A stretch of 64,000 nt of DNA from an uncultured Saprospiraceae bacterium (GCA_937872385.1 CALMSO010000010.1:16625-80624); one strand, 5' to 3'. Shown: positions 9,501 to 19,699, numbered from the stretch's first letter. Numbers and translations are program-made. The notes: generated by a model from the sequence alone, not told the origin.

Positions 9501-9902
9501 GCCCTGCAAGCCCATGCGCCGCCCGTCGTCGGGTGAATAAATCCGAGCAATGCCGTGCTGATGCAATTCCTCGATTTCTGAAGGTAGGATGGTGCCCCCA
9601 CCGCCACCGAAGATTTTGATATGCCCCGCCCCGCGCGCGCGCAGCAAATCGTAGGCATACTTGAAAAACTCGACGTGGCCGCCCTGGTACGACGTGATGG
9701 CAATGCCCTGCACATCTTCCTGAATGGCGGTATTGACGATTTCCTCCACCGAGCGGTTGTGCCCGAGGTGAATAATCTCTGCGCCGGAGCTTTGCAGGAT
9801 GCGCCGCATGATGTTGATGGCCGCGTCGTGCCCGTCAAAGAGCGAAGCCGCCGTGACTAAGCGCACTTTGTGGGTCGGTTGGTAGGGAGCAATTGGTTCC
9901 AT
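6549..9902 (-). CDS. icmF: Fused acyl-CoA mutase (isobutyryl-CoA mutase IcmF type) with built-in G-protein chaperone
   Basis: The start at 9902 ([16 protein letters not shown]) gives 1117 residues; a 16-residue upstream extension has no family similarity. Domain order is cobalamin-binding (1-145, with [10 protein letters not shown]), a MeaB-like GTPase (about 190-460, with P-loop GTGGAGKSS at 200-208, ETSGIGQSD and NKFDKRG), then the TIM-barrel mutase from about 530. The segment [10 protein letters not shown] has Phe where methylmalonyl-CoA mutase has [22 protein letters not shown] is also IcmF-like. It should carry out adenosylcobalamin-dependent carbon-skeleton rearrangement of isobutyryl-CoA or similar acyl-CoAs, with its own cofactor-loading GTPase. 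It stands alone with no adjacent mutase genes. Confidence 0.92.
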   Translation of the reverse strand: MEPIAPYQPTHKVRLVTAASLFDGHDAAINIMRRILQSSGAEIIHLGHNRSVEEIVNTAIQEDVQGIAITSYQGGHVEFFKYAYDLLRARGAGHIKIFGGGGGTILPSEIEELHQHGIARIYSPDDGRRMGLQGMINDVLQQCDFPVGFSVNGELSHFLQKDANAVARLISVAENNPELFEKEIRPLLKIDNVPVLGITGTGGAGKSSLVDELIRRFLLDFEDKTIAIISVDPSKRKTGGALLGDRIRMNSVNHTRVYMRSLATRQSNLALSKHVQSAVDILKAAKYDLIILETSGIGQSDTEITDHSDVSLYVMTPEYGAATQLEKIDMLDFADVIAINKFDKRGALDALRDVRKQYQRNHQLWDKPLDELPVLGTIASQFNDPGMNQLYRIIVDTITTRTGAPLRSTTAQSEGMSEKIYIIPPARTRYLSEIAENNRRYDEWVDKQVAIARKLYSLKTTIETVQKQEVVKILQATYDQLALDLDGHCQRILDNWSAKKNAYAAEEYVYQVRGKEIRVPTFTKSLSHTRIPRVLLPKFEDWGEILRWVLQENVPGEFPYTAGVFPFKRQGEDPTRMFAGEGGPERTNRRFHYLSYGMPANRLSTAFDSVTLYGEDPDHRPDIYGKIGNSGVSVCCLDDAKKLYSGFDLCDPKTSVSMTINGPAATICAFFMNAAIDQQCERYIRENGLEQIVEAKLKELYDDKNLPRPSYEGDLPKGNNGLGLMLLGITGDQVLEPEVYNQLKNKALSAVRGTVQADILKEDQAQNTCIFSTEFSLKLMGDVQEYFIQNKVRNFYSVSISGYHIAEAGANPITQLAFTLANGFTFVEYYLSRGMDIDEFAPNLSFFFSNGVDPEYAVIGRVARRIWAKALREKYHANERSQMLKYHIQTSGRSLHAQEIAFNDIRTTLQALYAIYDNCNSLHTNAYDEAITTPTEESVRRAVAIQMIINHELGLAKNENPLQGSFIIEELTDLVEEAVLMEFDRLTERGGVLGAMETMYQRGKIQEESIYYETLKHTGELPLIGVNTYLSKDGSPTIIPQEVIRSTTEEKEAQIRTRDRQHQAKAEIVPAVLKQLQQTALSNQNIFAALMEATKHCTLGQITHALYEVGGQYRRNM

Positions 9903-10004
9903 CCGTTCGAAGGTTAAAAAGGTGCAAAACAAGCGCAGCCCGGGCCGCACCTGCTTTTGCTGTGAAAAATGGTTCTAAAATTTGGTTACGACTGAGTTCA
10001 GCGA

Positions 10005-10012
10005 CAAAAATA
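10005..10012 (-). promoter_or_regulatory. Possible -7 element of icmF
   Basis: TATTTTTG on the minus strand matches TAnnTTTG about 100 nt before the icmF ATG. No TTTG at a suitable -33 distance was found, so support is weak. Confidence 0.3.
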
Positions 10013-10197
10013 CAAATTTTTGCGCCTGCCTATAAGACAATTCCAAAGGAAAGTTTGTTTCCGGGGGGACGAAAAGCACAGGCAGCGACTTGCCGGATGC
10101 ACTGCTACGAACCAGCCTGCTCTATTGCGCTAAGCAGATTTTGATAGTTTGAAAAACTTTAACGCTACACTCAGCGCGACCATTCCCAATCTACAGC

Positions 10198-10539
10198 CTA
10201 CTCGTTTTGATATTGTTCAATCATTTTCAAACCATAGTTGCGAATAACATTAATCAATTCAATAATATCTTTGCCTTTATCTGTCAATGAATATTCCGTT
10301 TTCGGGGGTACTACGGCATACACTTTGCGCTGTATATAGCCATCGCTTTCTAATTCTCTGAGTTGGGTGGTGAGCATTTTGTCCGAGATGTGCGGTATGT
10401 CCTTGCGCAGCTCACCGTAGCGCATCGTTTGGTTGCGCAGCCGCCACAAGATGGGCGCTTTCCAAGTGCCGCCAATTTGTTCCATCACCAATTGAACGGG
10501 GTTGTAATACACTTTCCCTTTGTAAATAAAATCTGGCAC
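10198..10539 (-). CDS. HxlR-family winged-helix transcriptional regulator
   Basis: From the GTG at 10539 the protein has 113 residues, the usual HxlR size. It begins VPDFIYKGKVYYNPVQLVME, which matches relatives that start MPDFxYKGK. The core GGTWKAPILWRLRNQTMRYGELRKDIPHISDKMLTTQLRELESDGYI is the family signature. A longer frame from an ATG at 10662 would add 41 unlike residues and would swallow the inverted repeat at 10564-10581. The family includes YodB and HypR, which sense electrophiles and disulfide stress through cysteine; this shortened product has no cysteine, so any sensing must differ. It is divergent from the DJ-1 operon, which it probably controls. Confidence 0.85.
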   Translation of the reverse strand: MPDFIYKGKVYYNPVQLVMEQIGGTWKAPILWRLRNQTMRYGELRKDIPHISDKMLTTQLRELESDGYIQRKVYAVVPPKTEYSLTDKGKDIIELINVIRNYGLKMIEQYQNE

Positions 10540-10563
10540 AGGTTTAACTATTTGATTTTCAGA

Positions 10564-10581
10564 ATACTTTCCTAAAAGTAT
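10564..10581. promoter_or_regulatory. Candidate HxlR operator upstream of the regulator
   Basis: ATACTTT-CCTA-AAAGTAT is a perfect inverted repeat centred 33 bp upstream of the GTG start. It contains TACT-N8-AGTA, close to the TACT-N7-AGTA sites known for YodB-type regulators. This suits autoregulation. Confidence 0.5.
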
Positions 10582-10742
10582 GTATCGCACTTTTGGGTGA
10601 TACACATGGTAAATATACGTATTCTCCACAATTTTGTACCGTTCGTACGCACAACTTGTCAAGCATAAACGTAGATGCTGGCGCTCCCGATTTTAAATGG
10701 CGGTCGAATCGGTAGCGCAACATGCATGACATATAATAATAG

Positions 10743-10756
10743 TACTGCCACCAGTA
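10743..10756. promoter_or_regulatory. Candidate operator before the DJ-1 operon
   Basis: TACTG-CCAC-CAGTA is a perfect 5-bp inverted repeat ending 12 bp before the ATG at 10769. Like 10564-10581 it has the TACT/AGTA outer bases, here separated by 6 nt. A third short symmetry, GTACCGTTCGTAC, lies between them at 10636-10648. Confidence 0.4.
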
Positions 10757-10768
10757 AATAATAACAAA

Positions 10769-11530
10769 ATGGTCACAGAAGTAAAACATTATGTACATTT
10801 TCACGGTGCGCCCGTGCGAGGTAAAATTTTGATGGTTGCCAGCTCGCCCGCCGTTTCCAAGCAAACCGGCTGGCCAATTGGTTTTTGGGCTGCCGAACTG
10901 ACACACCCACTCAGAGTATTTGAAGAGGCAGGTTACGAGGTAGAATTGGCCTCTACCGAAGGCGGCAAACTTGAAATGGACGGCTATTCCAACCCAACCG
11001 ATGCCAGCGGCTACTCGGCGCATGATGTCATTTCGCTGGGATATTTGCAAAAGCCCGAATTTCAGCAAATGCTGGCCAATACCAAAAAACTTACCGATGT
11101 AAATGTCGAAGACTATGATGCCATCTTTTTAGTAGGCGGCCAGGGGCCCATGTACACTTTCCGGGGGAACCGAGCGCTGGAAAAACTATTCGCAACTTTT
11201 TATGAAATGGGCAAGCCAAGCACCGCCGTGTGCCACTCGACGGCCCTGCTGCTCGAAGCACGGTTGTCCAATGGCGAACTACTCGTAAAAGGTAAAACCT
11301 GGACGGGCTTTGCCGATGCCGAAGAAGATTTTGCCGACCAGGCCACCGGTGTGCAGGTACAACCCTATCGTATTGAAACAGAGGCAAAAAAGCTGCCGGG
11401 CACCCATTTCAAGGTAGCCGCACCTTTCTCGGCTTATGCTATTCAGGATGGCAATCTGATTACAGGGCAGCAGCAAAACTCGGGCGCCGCGGCCGCCGAA
11501 TTGCTCGTCGAATTACTTGGCACAAACTAA
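10769..11530 (+). CDS. DJ-1/PfpI-family protein (Hsp31/glyoxalase III-like)
   Basis: The 253 residues form a class I glutamine-amidotransferase-like fold. Cys155-His156 in AVCHSTALLLEA form the nucleophile elbow, and Glu43 in FWAAELTHPL is the conserved upstream acid. Relatives include Hsp31-type chaperones and cofactor-free methylglyoxal converters; which activity applies here is not determined. Residues GRP/GxGPMYTF around 123-131 (VGGQGPMYTF) form the conserved loop before the elbow. No signal peptide is present. It leads a five-gene operon (next gene after 6 nt) and faces the HxlR regulator. Confidence 0.87.
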   Translation: MVTEVKHYVHFHGAPVRGKILMVASSPAVSKQTGWPIGFWAAELTHPLRVFEEAGYEVELASTEGGKLEMDGYSNPTDASGYSAHDVISLGYLQKPEFQQMLANTKKLTDVNVEDYDAIFLVGGQGPMYTFRGNRALEKLFATFYEMGKPSTAVCHSTALLLEARLSNGELLVKGKTWTGFADAEEDFADQATGVQVQPYRIETEAKKLPGTHFKVAAPFSAYAIQDGNLITGQQQNSGAAAAELLVELLGTN

Positions 11531-11536
11531 TCGCTT

Positions 11537-12340
11537 ATGATTGGTAATCAGCCGGATGCAAACATCAGGAAGGCGGTCTTCGCTTTCCTGATTTGCTTCA
11601 TTTCTATTAAAATGGATGCACAACTCAACGAAAGTGATACGCTGGGTTTTCAAATGCGGGCAGGTATCAACGGCATTTATCAGACTGGAAATGTGAATTT
11701 GGGTGTTTTGCGTACCCGCATAGAATTTTTCGCCAAACTTTCCTCAGATTTTAAGTTTAAAACGCAAAACAACACCTTGTATCAAGAATTTAGTAAACGC
11801 AAAGCCGATAATGATATTAATAGCCGAAATTATTTATATTACAAACCCGAAAGGCGCGTGTATCCTTTTATCATGGCTTATGCGCAAACGAATTTTAGAC
11901 GACAAATCGCCAATCGTTTTTTCTCAGGTGCTGGCGTGACTTGGCAGCTTGCACAGCAACCGAAAGCAGTGTTCAAGCTATCGGGCAGCATGGTTTATGA
12001 AGCAACACGGTTTACAAATGATATTTTTAATGAACCTTATTACTCCGGTCGTAATGTTATTGCTATATGGCGTCCTACGCTTTACATGGCTGGCGTACAT
12101 AAAATAGCCGATGAAAAAATAAATATTCATTACAATGCCTCCTGGCAACCAGGCATAGACCAAGTGTCCAACCAAAGGCTTCAGGCGGAACTGGGCATAG
12201 ACTGTGCGCTATGGAAAGGGCTGGCGCTCACGGCAAACTATCTCTACATCAACGAACAGATCGTGCCCGAAAAGGTACTTCCGTATGATGGAATACTTAC
12301 CTTTGGTATTGTTTGCCAATTCAAAAAAAACAATCGGTAG
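11537..12340 (+). CDS. DUF481-like outer-membrane beta-barrel protein
   Basis: The 267-residue product has a hydrophobic signal segment (about residues 13-28, ending KMDAQ). It continues as alternating aromatic and polar beta-strands typical of a small outer-membrane barrel: GFQMRAGINGIYQTGNVNLG, NSRNYLYYKP, and a C-terminal strand ending IVCQF. The LRTRIEFFAKLSSDFKFKTQNNTLYQEF stretch resembles DUF481 proteins. Function is unknown. It lies 6 nt after the DJ-1 gene and 3 nt before the bestrophin gene, so the three are almost certainly on one transcript. Confidence 0.65.
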   Translation: MIGNQPDANIRKAVFAFLICFISIKMDAQLNESDTLGFQMRAGINGIYQTGNVNLGVLRTRIEFFAKLSSDFKFKTQNNTLYQEFSKRKADNDINSRNYLYYKPERRVYPFIMAYAQTNFRRQIANRFFSGAGVTWQLAQQPKAVFKLSGSMVYEATRFTNDIFNEPYYSGRNVIAIWRPTLYMAGVHKIADEKINIHYNASWQPGIDQVSNQRLQAELGIDCALWKGLALTANYLYINEQIVPEKVLPYDGILTFGIVCQFKKNNR

Positions 12341-12343
12341 ATT

Positions 12344-13279
12344 ATGATACTCAAGCGAAATTTTAACCCAATTAAAGTAATACAATATGTAAAGATTGAA
12401 CTGGCGGTTGCTATTATAATAACAATCGTCGTTTTTTTATTACACAGGCAAGGCATAACTACTATCGCGCTTCCGTTTTCCATTTCGGCTATTTTGGGCA
12501 GCGCGCTGGCTATTTTTATCGCTTTTCGCAATAATAGTTCTTATGGCCGATGGTGGGAAGCCCGTACGCTCTGGGGCGGCATCGTCAATTCCAGCCGGGT
12601 ACTGGCGCGCTTGATTATTACATTTACGGATAGCCATGCACATCAGCCAAATTATAATAAAGAGCGCAGCGAGCAGTTCAAAAAAGACATGGTTTACAAA
12701 ACAATCGCTTGGGTGCACGCTTTGCGGCTGCATTTGCGAAAACAAAATAACTGGCAGGAATTAAAGCCGCTATTAAATGAGCAAGAATTTACAATCTTAG
12801 AAAACACACAAAACAAACCTAATTATTTACATTTGCTAATGGGTAAACAAATTTACGAAGCCATGGCCAACGGCACCCTGGGTGGTTTTGACAGCTTTCA
12901 GATGGAAGGACAGTTGCTGGCTTTAGCCAATTATCAAGGGGGCTGCGAGCGGATAAAGAATACGCCGCTGTTAAGACAATATGATTACTTTACACGGGTT
13001 TTTCTTTACACATTTATAGTACTTTTACCATTTTCTTTAATCGGCGATTTTACCAAAATGAATATAGCTTATTTAATGATACCCGTTTCGTTGATTATTT
13101 CATTCGTATTTGCTGTTATCGGAAAGGTGGGTGAAGTAAATGAAGACCCATTTGAAAATAAAATAACGGACGTTCCGCTTTCTGCACTTTGCAATACTAT
13201 TGAACGAGATTTGCGGGAAATGCTCGGCGACAGGAATTTGCCAAAAAAATTAGAACCTGAAAATGGTTATTTATTTTAA
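12344..13279 (+). CDS. Bestrophin-family anion channel
   Basis: The 311-residue membrane protein has helices near 17-36 and 42-63, then two near 210-230 and 235-255. The signature SSYGRWWEARTLWGGIVNSSR follows the second helix. Bacterial bestrophins form pentameric channels; some conduct chloride and others cations, so the ion is not certain. The C-terminal segment VNEDPFENKITDVPLSALCNTIERDL is the conserved end of the family. Its stop overlaps the next start by one base (TAATG), indicating translational coupling to the TMEM175-like gene. Confidence 0.88.
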   Translation: MILKRNFNPIKVIQYVKIELAVAIIITIVVFLLHRQGITTIALPFSISAILGSALAIFIAFRNNSSYGRWWEARTLWGGIVNSSRVLARLIITFTDSHAHQPNYNKERSEQFKKDMVYKTIAWVHALRLHLRKQNNWQELKPLLNEQEFTILENTQNKPNYLHLLMGKQIYEAMANGTLGGFDSFQMEGQLLALANYQGGCERIKNTPLLRQYDYFTRVFLYTFIVLLPFSLIGDFTKMNIAYLMIPVSLIISFVFAVIGKVGEVNEDPFENKITDVPLSALCNTIERDLREMLGDRNLPKKLEPENGYLF

Positions 13280-13893
13280 TGAATAATTTGAATCAAATAC
13301 CCACCAGCAGAATAGAAGCCTTTAGTGATGGGGTAATCGCCATCATTATCACGGTGATGGTTTTTGATTTAAAATTGCAGGAAATACCCACCGATAAAAC
13401 AGTTTGGGGTGAGCTATTGAAATTGGCTCCAAAATTTATTTCCTACGCAATCAGTTTCTTGGTGCTTTCCATTATGTGGGTTAATCATCATCAATTATTT
13501 CATCAAATAAAACATACCGACGGAAAATTACTTTGGTATAGTATTCATTTACTTTTCTGGATGAGCATCATTCCGTTTGGCACGAACTTCATTGGCGCGA
13601 ATCCCCTACTATGGCAGGCTTCTCTCTTTTATGGCATCATATTTTTTATGTGTTCGCTATCGTTTACTTTGCTTCGAAGTTATGTTATTAACAAAAAATT
13701 ATTACATGATACCATCCATCAACTGGCGCATACAAAAATTCAACGCAAAAATCGCATCGCTATGGCTGCTTATGTATTAGCCGCAACATTAAGTATGGTC
13801 TCCGTTTATATATCATTCGTATTATTTATAATAGTGCCAGCAATGTATTTTATGCCTGAAAAAATTATTCACTTTAATAATAACGAACCATGA
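13279..13893 (+). CDS. TMEM175/DUF1211-family potassium-selective channel
   Basis: The 204-residue protein has six predicted helices and the family motif RIEAFSDGVIAIIITVMV at about 11-28 (FSDG at 15-18). Bacterial members have one six-helix unit and assemble as tetramers that pass potassium. The loop MWVNHHQLFHQI is also typical. The gene overlaps bestrophin by one base and the next gene by four (ATGA), so it sits inside a coupled unit with a second ion channel. Selectivity is inferred from the family only. Confidence 0.86.
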   Translation: MNNLNQIPTSRIEAFSDGVIAIIITVMVFDLKLQEIPTDKTVWGELLKLAPKFISYAISFLVLSIMWVNHHQLFHQIKHTDGKLLWYSIHLLFWMSIIPFGTNFIGANPLLWQASLFYGIIFFMCSLSFTLLRSYVINKKLLHDTIHQLAHTKIQRKNRIAMAAYVLAATLSMVSVYISFVLFIIVPAMYFMPEKIIHFNNNEP

Positions 13894-14501
13894 AAATAGC
13901 CATCATAGGTACGGGCAATGTAGGCGGGGCCTTGGCCACTAAATGGGCTCAAAAAGGGCATGATATTTACCTCGGTGTACAGGATTTACACAACTTCAAA
14001 GGGCGGGCACTGCTGCAAAACCCCAACACCCGCGCTATGTCTATTGCTGAAGCGGCGTTACAATCGGAAGTAATATTGATAGCAACACCACCCGCGGCCA
14101 TTTTTTCCATTATATCAGCATTGGGCGATGTGCATGGCAAAACCATGATAGATGCGACCAACAGCGTGCGCCAGGCTCCTGCCCCCTACCCGACGGTGTA
14201 TCATTGCCTCGCCGACCAAACGAATGCTGAGGTGGTTAAATGCTTCAACACGACCGGTTTTGAAAATATGCTTGACCCCGTGTATCATGGCGAAGGGATA
14301 GATATGTTCATGGCGGGCGACAGCGCAGCGGGAAAAGCCATTGCTGAGAAATTAGCCTTAGATGCTGGCTTTGGCACCTGCCTTGACTTTGGGAAAGCCG
14401 ACAAGGTTGAGCTGTTAGAAAAATTTGCCTTAGCGTGGATCAACTTAGCCATTATGCAAGGGCAGGGCCGCAATCTCGCTTTCAAAGTGGTGCGAAGGTA
14501 A
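13890..14501 (+). CDS. NADP/F420-type oxidoreductase with coenzyme-binding domain
   Basis: The 203-residue protein begins MKIAIIGTGNVGGALATKW, a Rossmann GxGxxG loop. Its overall form, including VKCFNTTGFENMLDP, resembles NADPH-dependent F420 reductases and related ferric-reductase-like (STEAP-type) small oxidoreductases. F420 biosynthesis is not expected in this group, so the true electron partner is uncertain. It is last in the HxlR-linked operon, overlapping the TMEM175 gene by ATGA, and converges on uvrB 14 nt away. Confidence 0.75.
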   Translation: MKIAIIGTGNVGGALATKWAQKGHDIYLGVQDLHNFKGRALLQNPNTRAMSIAEAALQSEVILIATPPAAIFSIISALGDVHGKTMIDATNSVRQAPAPYPTVYHCLADQTNAEVVKCFNTTGFENMLDPVYHGEGIDMFMAGDSAAGKAIAEKLALDAGFGTCLDFGKADKVELLEKFALAWINLAIMQGQGRNLAFKVVRR

Positions 14502-14515
14502 GAAAAACCTGCTCC

Positions 14516-16537
<2,022 letters not shown>

Positions 16538-16589
16538 AGTAGAAGATTTGGGATCGTGAAATGGATGCTAAGCAAAGATTTACTAATAT

Positions 16590-16743
16590 TATGCTTAAAA
16601 TTCGTTTTTGAAATCGAAAATAGCCAGCTTTGGGTGCTCACAAAGCATTTTTTGAACTGCATCGCAGCGCTACAGCGCGAAAAAAGCAAAGTGAGGGTTC
16701 CATAGATGAACATTTGCAGACCAAAGGATGAAATGTAAACATA
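16590..16743 (+). repeat. Non-coding direct repeat, copy 1
   Basis: About 155 bp recur at 16909-17067 in the same orientation at roughly 85 percent identity by eye. Long exact blocks include GCATTTTTTGAACTGCATCG and CGAACATTTGCAGACC (GATGAACATTTGCAGACC here). A small symmetry, GCGCTACAGCGC, is present in this copy but altered in copy 2. No open frame is conserved between the copies. Confidence 0.8.
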
Positions 16744-16908
16744 ATCTAAATCCTGAAGATTCAGCAAATCCAAATCAGGCGTGCGTAACCTTTGCTGACA
16801 ACAAAATCCTTTTATGAACACCCAATAACGACTCTGGGTTTTGGGTTTTAACAAAAAGTTTTAAAAAAACTGCCCGCAGTAAAAAATTTATGGTGTTTCA
16901 GTCAAGAA

Positions 16909-17067
16909 TATGTTTAAAATTGGTTTTTAAAGTCGAAAATGGTCAGCTTTGGGGTGCTCTCGAAGCATTTTTTGAACTGCATCGCAGCGCTACGGGGCGA
17001 GAAAAAGGCAAATTGAGGTTCTTTTAGACGAACATTTGCAGACCCCAAAAGGATGAAATTTAAACAT
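16909..17067 (+). repeat. Non-coding direct repeat, copy 2
   Basis: This is the second copy of the element at 16590-16743, starting 319 bp further on and ending about 65 bp before the SPOR gene. Small indels relative to copy 1 would shift any reading frame, which argues for a non-coding element. Confidence 0.8.
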
Positions 17068-17132
17068 GCTCTTATCGGCTTTTTTGCAAATTGCAGAAAA
17101 TAACGTTAAATTGCTAACAAAAAACAATTGCT

Positions 17133-17654
17133 ATGTCGAGATTAGATTATGTAACGATTGCGATTATCGTGGTTTGTGCCGTTGCTTTAGGATTTATTAT
17201 TTGGCGAACAGTCGGCAAGTCAAAGGAAAGTACAGAAGCACAAACCGGCACGGAGAATACGCTGCAGGATTATGATTACGATTATTATGAAGATACCACC
17301 CAAATACTTCCTCCCACAGAAGACTATGCGGACGAAACAGCGCTGGAGCCGGTAGCGCCCGCTACGCAGCCTACCCGCCCTACCGAAATGGATGACCGCC
17401 CCACCACTACTGCCCGCAGCGACGGCAGTTTTTTGGTACTGGCTGGCTCTTTCAAAGTAAAAACCAACGCCGAAAACGAAGCGCAACGCCTGCGGGGCAT
17501 GGGCTATAGCAATGCTTCTGCCGAGATATTCGACCGTGGGGCCTTTGCCGTGGTGCTGGTGGATCGGTTCAATAGTGTGGGCGAGGCACGTCAGTTGGTA
17601 CAAGAGCTAAAAGGCAAGGGTGTAGAAGCTTACGTGCAGGAGCGCCGCAACTGA
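17133..17654 (+). CDS. Membrane-anchored SPOR-domain protein
   Basis: The 173-residue protein has one N-terminal membrane helix (about 7-25, VTIAIIVVCAVALGFIIW). An acidic, proline-rich linker follows, then a SPOR domain at about 98-170 (FLVLAGSFKVKTNAENEAQRL to GVEAYVQE). SPOR domains bind peptidoglycan stripped of stem peptides at the division site, so the protein should face the periplasm. It converges with the NUDIX gene 18 nt away. A direct cell-division role is inferred from the domain only. Confidence 0.87.
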   Translation: MSRLDYVTIAIIVVCAVALGFIIWRTVGKSKESTEAQTGTENTLQDYDYDYYEDTTQILPPTEDYADETALEPVAPATQPTRPTEMDDRPTTTARSDGSFLVLAGSFKVKTNAENEAQRLRGMGYSNASAEIFDRGAFAVVLVDRFNSVGEARQLVQELKGKGVEAYVQERRN

Positions 17655-17672
17655 GCAATGGCTGCCGTGGGA

Positions 17673-18227
17673 TTAGAAAAATTCCTGGCGCGCAAAGAAC
17701 AGTAGCAGTGCATTGACGGTGTGCGGATGTTGAAACCAGCCGGTGCGCCAGCGTTGATACACTTGGGCTATGGGTAGGGTTTCCACTTTCAAATCTTCGC
17801 CGGTATCGAGGCTGAGCGCGTGCGTAAGCGTCACATTTTCAGCCAAATAGTGATGAATGAAATTTGTCATAAATACCGGATTGGAGGGGATACTGCCGAG
17901 GTGCGCCCATTGCCCACCGGAGTAGCCGGTCTCTTCGCGTAGTTCGCGGGGCGCAGCCTGCGCATGGTCTTCGCCGGGGTCCACGAGGCCGCCGGGTAGC
18001 TCCAAGATTTCCGTACTTGTGCCGAAGCGATATTGCCGCACGAAAAGCATCTGCTGGTCAGGCGTGGTGGCTACTACGTTGGCTGCGTCGGGGCTTTCGA
18101 GCACAATCATGCGCTCGGTAATGCCATTGCGTGGATTTTGCATCCAGTCGAAGCGTGCCCGAAACAGCTTGAGGTCGGCAAGTACTTCTGATTGGACGCG
18201 CTGCCAGCGGGCAGTTGATTCGGGCAT
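17673..18227 (-). CDS. NUDIX hydrolase (ADP-ribose pyrophosphatase-like)
   Basis: The start at 18227 (MPESTARWQRVQSEVLADLK) gives 184 residues; the longer frame to 18341 overlaps the neighbouring gene and adds unrelated residues. The Nudix box is complete: GGLVDPGEDHAQAAPRELRE followed by ETGY, fitting Gx5Ex7REUxEExGU. The residues before it (LPG, with FVRQYRFG) are as in ADP-ribose pyrophosphatases. It probably hydrolyses ADP-ribose or another nucleoside diphosphate derivative. No DNA-binding domain of the NrtR type is attached. Confidence 0.87.
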   Translation of the reverse strand: MPESTARWQRVQSEVLADLKLFRARFDWMQNPRNGITERMIVLESPDAANVVATTPDQQMLFVRQYRFGTSTEILELPGGLVDPGEDHAQAAPRELREETGYSGGQWAHLGSIPSNPVFMTNFIHHYLAENVTLTHALSLDTGEDLKVETLPIAQVYQRWRTGWFQHPHTVNALLLFFARQEFF

Positions 18228-18309
18228 AAGCGGCAGCTTTTTAGAAAAAAATAGAATATAAATTTTTGATTTCCAATTGGTTATGCTTGATTTAATAGAA
18301 AAAACAGAA

Positions 18310-19209
18310 TTACTCTTTATCATCAATAATCGCATCGTCAATCAATTCGTCGCCGTCGCCGTCGAGGTCTTCAAACCCCGGTACCGTGCCTTCCTTTTTG
18401 CGTGGCTGAAAATCGGGGTCGGGTCGCAGCTCCAATTTATCTTCGTTTTTATCGCCATGATAATCTCCTGCGGCGTAGCGGTTGGCTTTGTCAAAAAAAC
18501 TGTCGAATCCGCCTAATGTGCTACCGGCGCTTTTGTCAGCGGCTTTGGCTTGGTCGGCAGTGCGTTGGCGGAGGGCTTCGGCCTCTTTGGTCATTTCTTC
18601 AAGCGACTCTTTTTCGGCTTCTTGCTGGGCTTTTTCAATCAAGTCGCCTACCTTATCCCGAATTTTAGCACCTGCCTCCTTAGCCCGCTCTAAAGCTTCG
18701 CCACCTTTTTCGAGAATTTTGCCGCCAAGGTCTTCGGCCACTTCCTTGAACTTTTCGCCCGCTTCCGCTGATTTTTCCAATACCTGACCACCAATTTTTT
18801 CTGCGGCATCTAATACACGCGCGCCAGTTTCCTCGGCTGTTTTCAGCACTTTTTCACCGGTTTTGCTTACAAAATCATCCGCTTTATCGGGCATTTCTTC
18901 TTTGCCAAACTCTTTGGCGAAGCCCGTAGAAGCTGGGTCACCAGGCTCGGCAATGGGTTCTGATTCCGGTTTTTTTTCCTGCATCTTTTCGGCATCCGAC
19001 CAGATTTTGTCGGTAATGTCCTCCACTCTGTCTTTCGTTTTATCGTACCATTCGCCTGCCTTCTCCGAGGCTTTTTCCACGAAAGCACCGGATTTTTCCG
19101 ACCACTCTTCGCCGAGTTCTTTGCCGGTTTCTACCGCTTTATCTGCTGCTGATTTGGCTACTGCTTTGGCGCCAAACAGGATTTTCCGAAGATCATTGAG
19201 CATGCTCAT
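18310..19209 (-). CDS. LEA-like protein with six tandem 11-residue repeats
   Basis: The likely start at 19209 (MSMLNDLRKILFG) gives 299 residues. An ATG at 19203 is equally possible. The protein is rich in Ala, Glu, Lys and Gly and lacks cysteine. Residues 129-194 are six exact 11-residue units (GARVLDAAEKI, GGQVLEKSAEA, GEKFKEVAEDL, GGKILEKGGEA, LERAKEAGAKI, RDKVGDLIEKA), the periodicity of group 3 LEA proteins, which protect against desiccation. The C-terminus is very acidic (DLDGDGDELIDDAIIDDKE). No signal peptide is visible. The specific role is unknown. Confidence 0.72.
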   Translation of the reverse strand: MSMLNDLRKILFGAKAVAKSAADKAVETGKELGEEWSEKSGAFVEKASEKAGEWYDKTKDRVEDITDKIWSDAEKMQEKKPESEPIAEPGDPASTGFAKEFGKEEMPDKADDFVSKTGEKVLKTAEETGARVLDAAEKIGGQVLEKSAEAGEKFKEVAEDLGGKILEKGGEALERAKEAGAKIRDKVGDLIEKAQQEAEKESLEEMTKEAEALRQRTADQAKAADKSAGSTLGGFDSFFDKANRYAAGDYHGDKNEDKLELRPDPDFQPRKKEGTVPGFEDLDGDGDELIDDAIIDDKE

Positions 19210-19330
19210 AATCAATATTTTAATGGTGATGGGTTTGGTCTGACTGTATTTTTGTATTGACAAGCCTCAAATTACGAAAAAAGGCAGGGAATGGAAAACT
19301 TTTTTCGACAGAAAGCGCCATTTAAAGGCT

Positions 19331-19699
19331 TCAGCTTTCCTGCTCAAAAGTGCTGATCCAGGCATTCCAGCCGCCGTCGAGGTGATAGACTTGCCGAAAA
19401 CCGCCATTGCGCATCAGCGTACCTGTGCGCACGCTGCGTCGGCTGGTGCGGCAATAAATGAAGTAAGCACGGGCGGGGTCGAGTTGCTCCATGCGCTCCC
19501 AGAATTGTTCGCCGAGGTAATCAATATTGACAGCGCCAGGGATATGCCCCGTAGCAAATTCTTCGGGGGTGCGCACATCAATGACGACCGCGTCGGGGGT
19601 ATCGCGTAGCGCTTGCCGAAATTCGGCCGGAGTGAGGTTGTTGAGGCGTTGCTTGAGCAATTGCCAGCGTGGAATTTCACAGACAGTATTATTGGACAT
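19331..19699 (-). CDS. Single-domain rhodanese-like sulfurtransferase
   Basis: The 122-residue protein is one rhodanese domain with active-site Cys83 in YCRTSRRS and the conserved DVRTPEEFATGHIPGAVNID. Rhodaneses move sulfane sulfur through a cysteine persulfide. It lies 71 nt downstream of... the nadE stop side on the same map, with its own start 71 bp from nadE's stop codon, so both are read on the minus strand with nadE upstream. Co-transcription with nadE is possible. Confidence 0.88.
   Translation of the reverse strand: MSNNTVCEIPRWQLLKQRLNNLTPAEFRQALRDTPDAVVIDVRTPEEFATGHIPGAVNIDYLGEQFWERMEQLDPARAYFIYCRTSRRSVRTGTLMRNGGFRQVYHLDGGWNAWISTFEQES

Larger units (their letters stand above)
16538..17132. 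other. 595-bp intergenic region with a duplicated non-coding element
   Basis: Apart from the two repeat copies annotated separately, nothing coding was recognised here. The bases just before 17133 are AT-rich and probably hold the promoter of the SPOR gene, but no consensus element was assigned. Confidence 0.5.

Noticed and set aside
10540..10662. A 41-residue N-terminal extension of the HxlR regulator
   Set aside because: It contains a perfect inverted repeat likely to be the operator, and relatives begin at the PDFxYKGK segment.
13890..14501. True F420-dependent enzyme
   Set aside because: The fold matches that family, but F420 use is not expected here and no F420 synthesis gene is seen; kept as a general NADP/F420-type oxidoreductase.
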